Below the pieces are notes generated by a model that searched no databases, had not been told where the DNA came from, and was given only the letters and a program-made list of their open reading frames with translations. A program made the position numbers and the translations under genes. A DNA stretch of 64,000 nucleotides from Microcella alkaliphila (GTDB lineage Bacteria; Actinomycetota; Actinomycetes; Actinomycetales; Microbacteriaceae), in assembly GCF_004216855.1 (NCBI RefSeq), contig NZ_SGXT01000011.1, positions 186,001-250,000 of the forward strand, written 5' to 3'. Positions 8,064 to 15,383 of the stretch are shown here, piece by piece (the first letter of the stretch is position 1; each line of letters starts with the position of its first letter).

Positions 8064-8765
8064 ATGACCTGGCTGGTGCTGCAACAGATGTGGTTCGAGG
8101 GCCCCGCCGCGATCGGCGATATCGCGCACGAGCGCGGAACCGAGCTGCGCATCATCCGCACCGACCAAGGCGAGCCGGTGCCGAGCCCCGACGCACTCGA
8201 CGCCTACGAGGGGCTCATCGTGCTGGGCGGCGCGATGGGCGCTCTCGATGACGACAAGCATCCCGCTCTCATCGGTGAACGCGCCCTGATGGCGGCCGCC
8301 GTCGAACGCGACCTGCCGGTGCTCGGTGTCTGCCTCGGCGCGCAGTTGCTTGCGATCGCGGGTGGCGGGGAGCTGCTCGATGGCGACAACGGCAGCGAAG
8401 ATGGGCTCGGGCCCGTGGAGCTCACCGACGACGGCCTCGCCGACCCCGTGCTCGGCCCGGTCGGCCGACACTTTGAAGCGATGCACTGGCACGAAGACAC
8501 GTACACGCTGCCCGAGGGTGCCGTGCACCTCGCGCGCAGTGATCGTTACGAGCAGCAGGCCTTCCGGCTCGGATCGTGCCAGTACGGCCTGCAGTTTCAC
8601 CTCGAGATGGGCTCGGCCGAGGTGCAGTCGCTGCGCGACGACTTTCCTGACGACGCCGACCTCGACCCCGCGCGCACCGACGAGGTGGTGGTCATCGGCC
8701 GCGGCGTGTTCGAGCGCTTTTTCGAGCGTGCCACTGAGCTCGCTGAGGAGCGCGCCGGGAGCTAG
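8064..8765 (+). CDS. Class I glutamine amidotransferase-like protein (GuaA-type domain)
   Basis: The product is 233 residues and consists of a lone class I glutamine amidotransferase domain. The nucleophile elbow GVCLGAQ places the catalytic Cys at residue 90, and the family His lies in LQFHLEMG near residue 181. No synthetase domain is attached. Such stand-alone domains are usually annotated as GMP synthase-like; the amidated substrate is unknown and gamma-glutamyl hydrolase activity is also possible. ATG 8064 follows TACAGT (8052-8057) by 6 nt, so the transcript may be leaderless. Its stop overlaps the convergent gene by 4 bp (CTAG). Confidence 0.85.
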   Translation: MTWLVLQQMWFEGPAAIGDIAHERGTELRIIRTDQGEPVPSPDALDAYEGLIVLGGAMGALDDDKHPALIGERALMAAAVERDLPVLGVCLGAQLLAIAGGGELLDGDNGSEDGLGPVELTDDGLADPVLGPVGRHFEAMHWHEDTYTLPEGAVHLARSDRYEQQAFRLGSCQYGLQFHLEMGSAEVQSLRDDFPDDADLDPARTDEVVVIGRGVFERFFERATELAEERAGS

Positions 8766-9877
8766 GTGTTCGCGCCGCGCGCGGCGACCGGCCAGACCTC
8801 CTCGGTACCGTCGTCGTCGACGGCGATGAGGTCGTCGACGAGGTTGACCGCCGTGCAGACGTGATTCGGCACGATCCGAACCCGCTTGCCCCACGCCGGT
8901 GCCGTGTCGCCGGGCGGAAACGCGATGGTCGCGTGATGCTCCGACAGCGCCACGATGCGCGCATCGGGATGCTCAACGCACCTGCCGAATCCGCTCGCCC
9001 ACGGCGCCCGGTCGCTCGAGAGCGCCTTGCTGCCCGCATCGACGATGAGGCGCAGACCGCCGTCGTCGTCGACCCGCCGGCTGACCACGGTCGCCACGAC
9101 GCTCAGTGCGATGGATTCGGGCCGCACCGCTCCGAGTTCCCACTGCTGGGCGTCGCCCAGCGCATAGACGCCGGGGCGGAGCTCGGTGAGCACGTCGTCG
9201 GCACCTCCGTCGTGTGCGCCACCTGCCGCGGAGGCATCTGCGGTGGTGGGTGTGGAGCCGCCACTGACCACGGGGCAGGCGAGCCCCTCCGCGAACACGG
9301 CGTCGCGAGCGCACCGAAGGGCACGCTGCTCGTCCGCCGCTGCGGCGAGCATGCCGTCCGGAGAATACGAGTGGCCGGGGAACGTGAACACGCCCGCGAC
9401 CTCGAGCCCGAGGTCGGTCGCGGCGCGCGCCAGCGCGCCCGCGCGTTCGGGCTCGACACCGCTGCGGTGGTGGCCGCTGTCGACCTCGACGGCGACCGTC
9501 ACGCGTGACCGGTCGGTGTCTCGGGTGGCCGCCGCGAGCATCCCGAGCCCCTCAAGAGAATCGATGCCGATTCTGAGCCGCACGCCCCGGACGAGCAGGG
9601 CGGCGAGCCGCGCCGCGCGCGGGCCCTCCAACCACAGTGGGTAGGCGATGAACAGATCGTCGAAACCGTGGGCGGCGAAAACTTCCGCCTCCGCCACGGT
9701 CGCGACCGTGAGGCCGACCGCGCCGTGGGCGAGCTGGCGGGCCGCGATGTCGGGCGACTTGTGGGTTTTGGCGTGCGGCCGCAGTGCGACGCCTCGCGCC
9801 CGCGCGCGTTCGGCCATCGCCCCGAGGTTCTGCTCGAGCACGGCGACGTCGACGCGGGTGTACGGGGTATCGCGCAC
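8762..9877 (-). CDS. PLP-dependent D-threonine aldolase/D-serine dehydratase-like enzyme
   Basis: This 371-residue protein is of the alanine racemase-fold DSD1/D-threonine aldolase family. The PLP lysine lies in RPHAKTHKSPDIA near the N-terminus. The C-terminal domain has the PNHVC motif, whose His and Cys bind metal in D-serine dehydratase-like enzymes. The reaction is probably aldol cleavage or dehydration of a D-hydroxy-amino acid; the substrate cannot be told from sequence. A flexible Gly/Ala/Asp-rich insertion (around TADASAAGGAHDGGAD) sits in the middle. GTG 9877 is chosen as the start at the family N-terminus RDTPYTRVDV. A GGAGG lies unusually close to it, so a slightly different start is possible. 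Confidence 0.85.
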   Translation of the reverse strand: MRDTPYTRVDVAVLEQNLGAMAERARARGVALRPHAKTHKSPDIAARQLAHGAVGLTVATVAEAEVFAAHGFDDLFIAYPLWLEGPRAARLAALLVRGVRLRIGIDSLEGLGMLAAATRDTDRSRVTVAVEVDSGHHRSGVEPERAGALARAATDLGLEVAGVFTFPGHSYSPDGMLAAAADEQRALRCARDAVFAEGLACPVVSGGSTPTTADASAAGGAHDGGADDVLTELRPGVYALGDAQQWELGAVRPESIALSVVATVVSRRVDDDGGLRLIVDAGSKALSSDRAPWASGFGRCVEHPDARIVALSEHHATIAFPPGDTAPAWGKRVRIVPNHVCTAVNLVDDLIAVDDDGTEEVWPVAARGANT

Positions 9878-9907
9878 GCCTCCATCCTGCCCGACCCGCC
9901 CGCCCGC

Positions 9908-9983
9908 GGTTGTAACACCGGTGAGCCGTCCCGCACGGTTACAGGTGAGCCGCCCCGGGCAGTCACAAGCGAGCCGCCTCGGA
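9908..9983. repeat. Three degenerate ~25-bp direct repeats
   Basis: The units are at about 9908-9936, 9937-9961 and 9962-9983. They share a core resembling GGTTACAGGTGAGCCGCCCCG, shortened and diverged in the third copy. They follow one another without unique spacers, so this is not a CRISPR array. They lie upstream of the aldolase start, and their function is unknown. Confidence 0.6.
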
Positions 9984-9991
9984 TAGGCGCG

Positions 9992-10052
9992 CGTGAGTGT
10001 GCAGTTGTGGCGCGTTGACTCGCGCCCATCCAGCCACGACTGCACACTCGCG
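9992..10052. repeat. 20-bp inverted repeat, possible terminator or REP-like element
   Basis: The arms at 9992-10011 and 10033-10052 contain GAGTGTGCAGT facing its complement. They match at 18 of 20 positions, and both mismatches would be G-U pairs in the plus-strand RNA. The loop is 21 nt. In the leftward direction it follows the helicase stop by about 145 bp. No T-run follows, so simple intrinsic termination is uncertain. A dispersed palindromic element is an alternative. Confidence 0.65.
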
Positions 10053-10197
10053 TGCAAGAATACCCGTCAGCGGGCGCTGGTGGTCGGAGCCTCCACCGGG
10101 CAGCAACCACGCGAGACCGTTCGCGAGTCGATCTGCACGCTGCCGCGCTCCACGCCGCGCAGGGCCGGCGCCGCCAGACACGCGGCGACCGACCGAA

Positions 10198-11979
10198 CTA
10201 GTGGCTCTGCATCTGTCGGCGCAGGAGGTCGATGCGCGCCTGCAGCTGTGCAACCGTCGCCTGCCCCACGGCTGGCCCCCCGCACACGCGCCGCAGTTCG
10301 GCGTGGATGTGCCCGTGGGGCTGCCCGGTGAGCTTCGCGCGCAGGCCCACGAGGCTGTTCAGCAGGCTGCGCTGCTCTTTCAGCGACCGGTACAGCGGCT
10401 CGGGCGCGGGCGCCGTCGGCGGCCGTTCCGCGACCCGTCGCGCCTGCCTGGCCTGGCGGTGGCGCAAGAGTTCGTGCACCTCGTCCGGTTCGAGGATTCC
10501 CGGCAACCCGAGGAAGTCGAGCTCCTCGAGGCTGCCGACCTCCGCCTGCTGCCCGAACTCGGCGCCCTCGTACACGACTTTGTCGAACGTGACGGTCGAA
10601 TCGAGCGCCGCGAAGGTGTACTCGGCGAGCAGGTCCTCGCTCGCCTTCTCTTCCCGGTTGGCGTCGTCGACGAGCGAGTCGTCGAGCAGCTCACCGTCGC
10701 CAGCTCCTTCGCGATCGAGCGCGTGGTCGCGCTCACGCTCGAGCTCGTTCGCCAGCCGCAGGATGGGCTTCACGCTCGGAATGAAGATGCTCGCCGTCTC
10801 GCCGCGCCGCCGGGCGCGCACGAAGCGCCCGATCGCCTGCGCGAAGAACAGCGGCGTGGATGCACTGGTCGCGTACACGCCCACGCACAGTCGCGGAACG
10901 TCCACGCCCTCCGACACCATCCTGACCGCGACGAGCCACCGCGAGTCGCCTCGGCTAAAGGTCTCGATGCGGTCGGATGCGCCCGCCTCGTCGCTGAGGA
11001 CGACCGTGGGCGGCGCCCCCGTGATCTGGTGCAGAAGAGCCGCATAGGCGCGCGCCGTCGTCTGGTCGGTGGCGATGACGAGGCCGCCGGCGTCGGGCAC
11101 GTGGTGGCGCACCTCGGTGAGGCGCCGATCCGCTGCCTCAAGCACCCCGCGCATCCACTGCCCCTCGGGGTCGAGCGCGGTGCGCCAGGCCTGTGAGGTG
11201 ACGTCGGCGGTGTCGTCTTGGCCGAGCACCGCCTCCATCTCGTCACCCGTGGTGGTGCGCCAGCGCATGCGGCCCGCGTAGCTCATAAACAGGACGGGGC
11301 GAACGACCCCGTCGCGCAGCGCCCGACCGTAGCCGTAGCTGTAGTCGGTCGCCGACATGCGGATGCCCTCGTCGTTCGGCTCGTACCGGACGAACGGGAT
11401 AGGCGCGGTGTCGCTTCGGAAGGGCGTGCCGGTGAGCGACAGCCGGCGGGTGGCGCCCGAGTACGCGTCGCGGATCGCCTCGCCCCAACTGAGCGCATCA
11501 CCGCCGTGGTGCACCTCGTCGAGAATCACGAGGGTGCGCACCTGGTCGGTGAGGATCTGGTGCAGGTAGGGCTTAGCGGCGACCTGCGCGTAGGTGACGG
11601 CGACGCCGTGAAAGGCGCGAGCGATCGCCCCCGACGAGTTGCTGAACGCGGGGTCGAGGCGAATGCCGACCCGGTGCGCCGCGTCGGCCCACTGCTTCTT
11701 CAAGTGCTCGGTCGGTGCGACGACCATGACGCGGTCGACGGTGCGGCGTGCCAGCAGTTCGGTGGCCAGCCGCAGCGCGAAGGTTGTCTTCCCGGCGCCA
11801 GGTGTTGCCGCCGCCAGAAAGTCGCGCGGTTCTGTCTCGAAGTAGCGGTCGAGGGCCTCCGCTTGCCACGCTCGCAGCCTGCCGGCGGTGCCACGCGCGG
11901 CGCGTTCAGGGTAGGACGGTGAGAGGTGCTCTGCCGCGAAGGTGCCGACGTGTGGGGCGGCGCGGAAGGAGGCTGTCAC
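10198..11979 (-). CDS. Superfamily II DEAD/DEAH-type helicase
   Basis: The product is 593 residues with the two RecA-like lobes of an SF2 helicase. Motif I is ATPGAGKT near residue 59 and motif II is DEVHH. LTGTPFR is motif III-like, and QAIGRFVRARRR is motif VI in the second lobe. The C-terminal third is charged and lacks a recognisable domain. It resembles the RadD/SSL2-like stand-alone helicases, but no specific role can be assigned. GTG 11979 starts 12 bp after the dinB stop, so it is almost certainly co-transcribed with the translesion polymerase gene. That suggests a DNA repair or damage-tolerance role, which is inference. Confidence 0.88.
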   Translation of the reverse strand: MTASFRAAPHVGTFAAEHLSPSYPERAARGTAGRLRAWQAEALDRYFETEPRDFLAAATPGAGKTTFALRLATELLARRTVDRVMVVAPTEHLKKQWADAAHRVGIRLDPAFSNSSGAIARAFHGVAVTYAQVAAKPYLHQILTDQVRTLVILDEVHHGGDALSWGEAIRDAYSGATRRLSLTGTPFRSDTAPIPFVRYEPNDEGIRMSATDYSYGYGRALRDGVVRPVLFMSYAGRMRWRTTTGDEMEAVLGQDDTADVTSQAWRTALDPEGQWMRGVLEAADRRLTEVRHHVPDAGGLVIATDQTTARAYAALLHQITGAPPTVVLSDEAGASDRIETFSRGDSRWLVAVRMVSEGVDVPRLCVGVYATSASTPLFFAQAIGRFVRARRRGETASIFIPSVKPILRLANELERERDHALDREGAGDGELLDDSLVDDANREEKASEDLLAEYTFAALDSTVTFDKVVYEGAEFGQQAEVGSLEELDFLGLPGILEPDEVHELLRHRQARQARRVAERPPTAPAPEPLYRSLKEQRSLLNSLVGLRAKLTGQPHGHIHAELRRVCGGPAVGQATVAQLQARIDLLRRQMQSH

Positions 11980-11991
11980 GGTGACAGAACC

Positions 11992-13254
11992 CTAGTCGAG
12001 CGAGCCGACATCCCGACTCGACCGGGCCGAGCGACGCCGGCCCTCCGCTCGCAAAAGGCTTGCCCGCTGGATCGCCGCCGAGCCGAAGCGGGCGGTGAGC
12101 GCATCCATCGTTTCTTCGGTCTCTCGCCAGCCCTCGTCGTCGTCCCACAGGCCACGCTCGACCGCGCCGGTCGGCAACAGGTTCTCTGCTCGCACCCCCA
12201 GCAACCGAATTCCCCGCCCATCCGCACCCGCGGCGCGAAAGAGCGCACGCGCTTCGGCGGCGATTCTTTGCGCAACATCGGTCGGCTCCGGGAGAGTCTG
12301 AGACCGGGTCAGGGTCGTGAAATCGCCAAAGCGCACCTTGACCGCCACGGTGCGCGCCACCCATCCGCCGGATCGCAGCCGCTTGGCCACCGCGTCAGAC
12401 AGCCGCAGCAGCTCGCGATCGATGTGCGAGAGGTCGCTAAGGTCGCGTTCGTACGTCGACTCGTGACCGATCGACTTCTCGGCGCGTTCGGGCGTGACGC
12501 TGCGGGGGTCACGCGCCCACGCGAGGGCGTGCAGCTTCGCCGCGCCCGCCTCCCCCACGGCGCGACGCAGCGCGTCGACCGGCGTCTCAGCAACATCGCC
12601 CACGGTGCGCAGGCCGAGCCGCGCAAGCTTCTCCTCCGTCGCCCGGCCCACGCCCCACAAGGCACTAATCGGCAGAGGGTGCAGAAACGCCAGTGTGTCG
12701 TCGTGCGGCACGACGAGCAGCCCGTCGGGTTTGGCGCGAGACGACGCGAGTTTTGCCACGAACTTCGTCGACGCCGCGCCGACGGAGGCGACGAGGCCGG
12801 TCTCCCTGTGGATGCGCTCGCGCAGCATGCGTCCGATGTGCCAGGGCGGGCCGAATAACGCTCGCGCCCCGCCGACGTCGAGAAACGCCTCGTCAATGCT
12901 CAAGGGTTCGACGAGCGGCGTCACGTCGCCGAGGATCGCCATCACCTGCCTCGACGCCCCCTGATACCGGTCGTAGTGCGGTTCAAGCACCACCGCGTGG
13001 GGGCAGCGGCGCAGAGCCACGGCCATCGGCATGGCCGAGTTCACCCCGTACGCCCGCGCCTCGTAGGTCGCCGCGGTCACGACGGAGCGCTGTCCGCGAT
13101 GGCCGACGATGACCGGCTGACCGCGCAACTCCGGTCGGGATAGCAACTCAACGGACGCAAAAAATGCGTCCATATCGACGTGCAGGATGCGCGCGGTCGC
13201 GTCATCGGTCGGCGTGTCGGTGACCTGCCGCCCCGATCCGTCCTGCTTGCTCAC
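11992..13254 (-). CDS. dinB: DNA polymerase IV (Y-family translesion polymerase)
   Basis: This 420-residue protein has an intact Y-family active site. HVDMDAFFASVE is near residue 25, and SIDEAFLDVGG is near residue 120. The thumb helix-hairpin-helix region (ALWGVGRATEEKLARLG) and the little-finger domain follow. Unlike ImuB at 1982-3556 it keeps the catalytic acidic residues, so it should be active in lesion bypass. The start is GTG 13254, with alternatives a few codons downstream. I see no good SOS box in the 107 bp upstream. It is the first gene of a two-gene unit with the helicase. Confidence 0.93.
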   Translation of the reverse strand: MSKQDGSGRQVTDTPTDDATARILHVDMDAFFASVELLSRPELRGQPVIVGHRGQRSVVTAATYEARAYGVNSAMPMAVALRRCPHAVVLEPHYDRYQGASRQVMAILGDVTPLVEPLSIDEAFLDVGGARALFGPPWHIGRMLRERIHRETGLVASVGAASTKFVAKLASSRAKPDGLLVVPHDDTLAFLHPLPISALWGVGRATEEKLARLGLRTVGDVAETPVDALRRAVGEAGAAKLHALAWARDPRSVTPERAEKSIGHESTYERDLSDLSHIDRELLRLSDAVAKRLRSGGWVARTVAVKVRFGDFTTLTRSQTLPEPTDVAQRIAAEARALFRAAGADGRGIRLLGVRAENLLPTGAVERGLWDDDEGWRETEETMDALTARFGSAAIQRASLLRAEGRRRSARSSRDVGSLD

Positions 13255-13361
13255 CCCGTGATCCTCTCAGCAGCCGCTGACAGTGCCGACCGCCGCCGCC
13301 GCGACGCGCCGCATCCGCTTCCCGCTCGCAAGACGCGCGTCGCTCTGCCACCCTGGGGAGC

Positions 13362-14153
13362 ATGTCTCAGCAACACCCCTGGTCGCGCTACGTCGCGATC
13401 GGCGACTCGTTCACCGAGGGCATCGGCGACCGTGAACCGCGCAGCCCCGGCGGCCACCGCGGGTGGGCCGACCGCGTCGCCGAGGTCCTGGCCGATCAGA
13501 CCACCGACTTCGCCTACGCAAACCTGGCGATCCGCGGCCGTCTGCTCCAGCAGATCGCCGATGAGCAGATCGAGCCAGCTCTCGAACTGCGCCCCGACCT
13601 CATCAGCATCTCGGGCGGGGGCAACGACATCCTCCGACCCGGAACCGACCCCGACGAGGTGGCCAGCCGCTTCGAGGACGCCGTCGTGCGCTTGCGGCGT
13701 GATGGCGCGACGGTCGTGATGTTCAACGGCCCCGACATCGGCATGACACCGGTGATGCGTCGGATTCGCGGCAAGGTCGCCATCTACAACGAGAATCTGC
13801 GAGCCGTGGCCGCGAAGCACGATGCGATCGTCGTCGACATGTGGGCACTTCGTCAGTTGCGTGACCCGCAGATGTGGGACCGTGACCGCCTGCATTTCTC
13901 TCCCCTCGGGCACCACACCATCGCCATCGCGATGCTCGAGGCTCTCGGCATTGATCACGGCCTCGAACCTCGGCACCCCGAGCCGCTGCCGAAGCAGAGC
14001 TGGCGGAAGGCCAGGGTGGACGACATCGGATGGGCACGGGAGTACCTCGTGCCGTGGGTGGTGCGGCGCATTCGCCACCAGTCGTCGGGCGATCTCATTC
14101 AGGCCAAGCGCCGCACCCTCGCACACCCGCGTGGGCACAAACGCGAGGGCTGA
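13362..14153 (+). CDS. SGNH/GDSL-type hydrolase
   Basis: This 263-residue protein has the four SGNH blocks. The nucleophile block is AIGDSFTEG with Ser16. NLAIRG is the Gly block, GGGNDIL is the Asn block, and DRLHFSPLGHH is the Asp-x-x-His block. Such enzymes are esterases, lipases or carbohydrate deacetylases; the substrate is unknown. There is no signal peptide, so it is probably cytoplasmic. The C-terminal 60 residues are basic (KRRTLAHPRGHKREG at the end). It ends 6 bp from the convergent LacI-family gene. Confidence 0.9.
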   Translation: MSQQHPWSRYVAIGDSFTEGIGDREPRSPGGHRGWADRVAEVLADQTTDFAYANLAIRGRLLQQIADEQIEPALELRPDLISISGGGNDILRPGTDPDEVASRFEDAVVRLRRDGATVVMFNGPDIGMTPVMRRIRGKVAIYNENLRAVAAKHDAIVVDMWALRQLRDPQMWDRDRLHFSPLGHHTIAIAMLEALGIDHGLEPRHPEPLPKQSWRKARVDDIGWAREYLVPWVVRRIRHQSSGDLIQAKRRTLAHPRGHKREG

Positions 14154-14159
14154 ATCGGG

Positions 14160-15182
14160 TCAGGCCGAGTCGCGCCAAACGACCTCGGTCGGCAACAACA
14201 CGACGCCGCTGCGGCGCTCGCCGGTACGGATCTCGTCGAGCACGAGTTCTGCCGCTCGAGCGCCGAGGCGGTCGGCCGGCTGACGGACCGTCGACAGGGC
14301 TGGTTGACACCGCAGCGCCCAGGCGCTGTCGTCAAACCCCACTACCCCCACGTCGTCAGGGATGCGCCGCCCGTCGGCGCGCAGCACGTCGACGGCGCCC
14401 GCCGCGATCGCGTCAGACGCCGCAAAAACGCCGTTGATGTCGGGGGCGCGGTCCAGGAGTGCGCGCATCCCCTCCTGGCCCGCGTGGAAGGAGTACAGCG
14501 GCACGTCGACGACGAGGGTCGCGTCGAAGCGGTCACCGAGCGCGTCGCGGAACCCGGCGAGGCGGTCGCGACCGGAGTCACGGTCGAGAGCCGCCGCGAT
14601 CATCCCGATGCGGCGGCGCCCGGTCGCAACGAGCCGTTCCGTGATTTGGCGCGCGGACGTGCGGTTGTCGATGCTCACCGAGGGCAACTCGGGTGCGGTG
14701 TCGGGGCGGCCGACCAACACGGTGGGAATGCGCAGTCGCTGCAGGGCGTCCGCGATCGGATCGTCTTCGCGTGCCGAGACGACGATGGCGCCGTCGACGA
14801 AGCCTCCGCCGAGGTACGAGACGACTCGCTCAGTGTCGCGGTCTGTGTCGATGATGAGGGAGACGAGTTGGTAGTCGGCCTCGCTGAGGGCCGCGTTCGT
14901 ACCGAGCAAAATCGCGCCAATGTTCGGGTCTTCGACGAACACGGAGTGTGGCTCGTGCACGATGAGCGCGACCGCACCGGAGCTCTGCGTGGCGAGGTTG
15001 CGTGCCGCCGTGTTGCGCACATACCCGACCTTCTCGATGGCGGCCTCGATGGCCTCACGCGCGCTCTGTGAGACGTACGGCTCCCCGTTCAGCACGCGCG
15101 ACACGGTGCCGCGGGAAACCCCTGCTTCTGCCGCGACATCGAAGATCGTCGCGCGCTTAGGGCGTGTTCTCGGCTCGGCCAC
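14160..15182 (-). CDS. LacI-family transcriptional regulator of the galactoside locus
   Basis: This 340-residue repressor begins with a LacI helix-turn-helix (ATIFDVAAEAGVSRGTVSRVLNG, about residues 11-33) and the YVSQSAREAIEAAIEKVGY hinge region. A periplasmic-binding-protein-like effector domain follows. GTG 15182 is taken as the start just before AEPRTRPKR. It is divergent from the beta-galactosidase/transporter operon across a 201-bp region with two operator-like palindromes, so it very likely represses that operon in the absence of a galactoside or galactose-type inducer. The inducer itself cannot be read from sequence. Confidence 0.92.
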   Translation of the reverse strand: MAEPRTRPKRATIFDVAAEAGVSRGTVSRVLNGEPYVSQSAREAIEAAIEKVGYVRNTAARNLATQSSGAVALIVHEPHSVFVEDPNIGAILLGTNAALSEADYQLVSLIIDTDRDTERVVSYLGGGFVDGAIVVSAREDDPIADALQRLRIPTVLVGRPDTAPELPSVSIDNRTSARQITERLVATGRRRIGMIAAALDRDSGRDRLAGFRDALGDRFDATLVVDVPLYSFHAGQEGMRALLDRAPDINGVFAASDAIAAGAVDVLRADGRRIPDDVGVVGFDDSAWALRCQPALSTVRQPADRLGARAAELVLDEIRTGERRSGVVLLPTEVVWRDSA

Positions 15183-15230
15183 GGGGCCAGTGTATCCACG
15201 GCCGCGACACGCCGATGGGCGCAGGGGGTG

Positions 15231-15321
15231 TTGACACGGGCGCGCGGCCTTTCTATTCTGTGAGCGCTCACAGATCCTTCGGGGTCTTTTTCTTGACACT
15301 GTTCTGTGCACGTTCACAGAA
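15231..15321 (+). promoter_or_regulatory. Tandem promoters with two LacI-type operators
   Basis: Promoter 1 is TTGACA (15231-15236), a 17-bp spacer and TATTCT (15254-15259). Directly on its -10/start region lies the perfect palindrome CTGTGAGCGCTCACAG (15258-15273). Promoter 2 is TTGACA (15293-15298), an 18-bp spacer and CAGAAT (15317-15322). Its spacer carries the related dyad CTGTGCACGTTCACAG (15304-15319). The operators are 46 bp apart centre to centre. The inner 14 bp of the first equal the core of the symmetric E. coli lac operator. The likely ligand is the divergent LacI-family protein. Confidence 0.8.
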
Positions 15322-15383
15322 TGGACGAGAACGAGGCCCGAGATCGGAGCAACACCGTCGTTGATCGTTCCGAGAGGATCGCT

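Larger units (their letters stand above)
9878..10197. other. 320-bp non-coding spacer with degenerate repeats and a long inverted repeat
   Basis: I see no credible gene here; the open frames are short and unlike proteins. The spacer lies downstream of the helicase gene and upstream of the aldolase gene, both read leftward. It holds three diverged repeat units (9908-9983) and a 20-bp inverted repeat (9992-10052). The rest (10053-10197) shows nothing I can name. Confidence 0.7.

Noticed and set aside
9908-9983. Possible CRISPR array
   Set aside because: The repeats are diverged, few and directly adjacent with no unique spacers, and no cas gene is present.
15306-15383. Beta-galactosidase start at GTG 15306 or ATG 15321
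   Set aside because: Both lie in the second operator or promoter. GTG 15384 has a good ribosome binding site and is followed by the conserved part.
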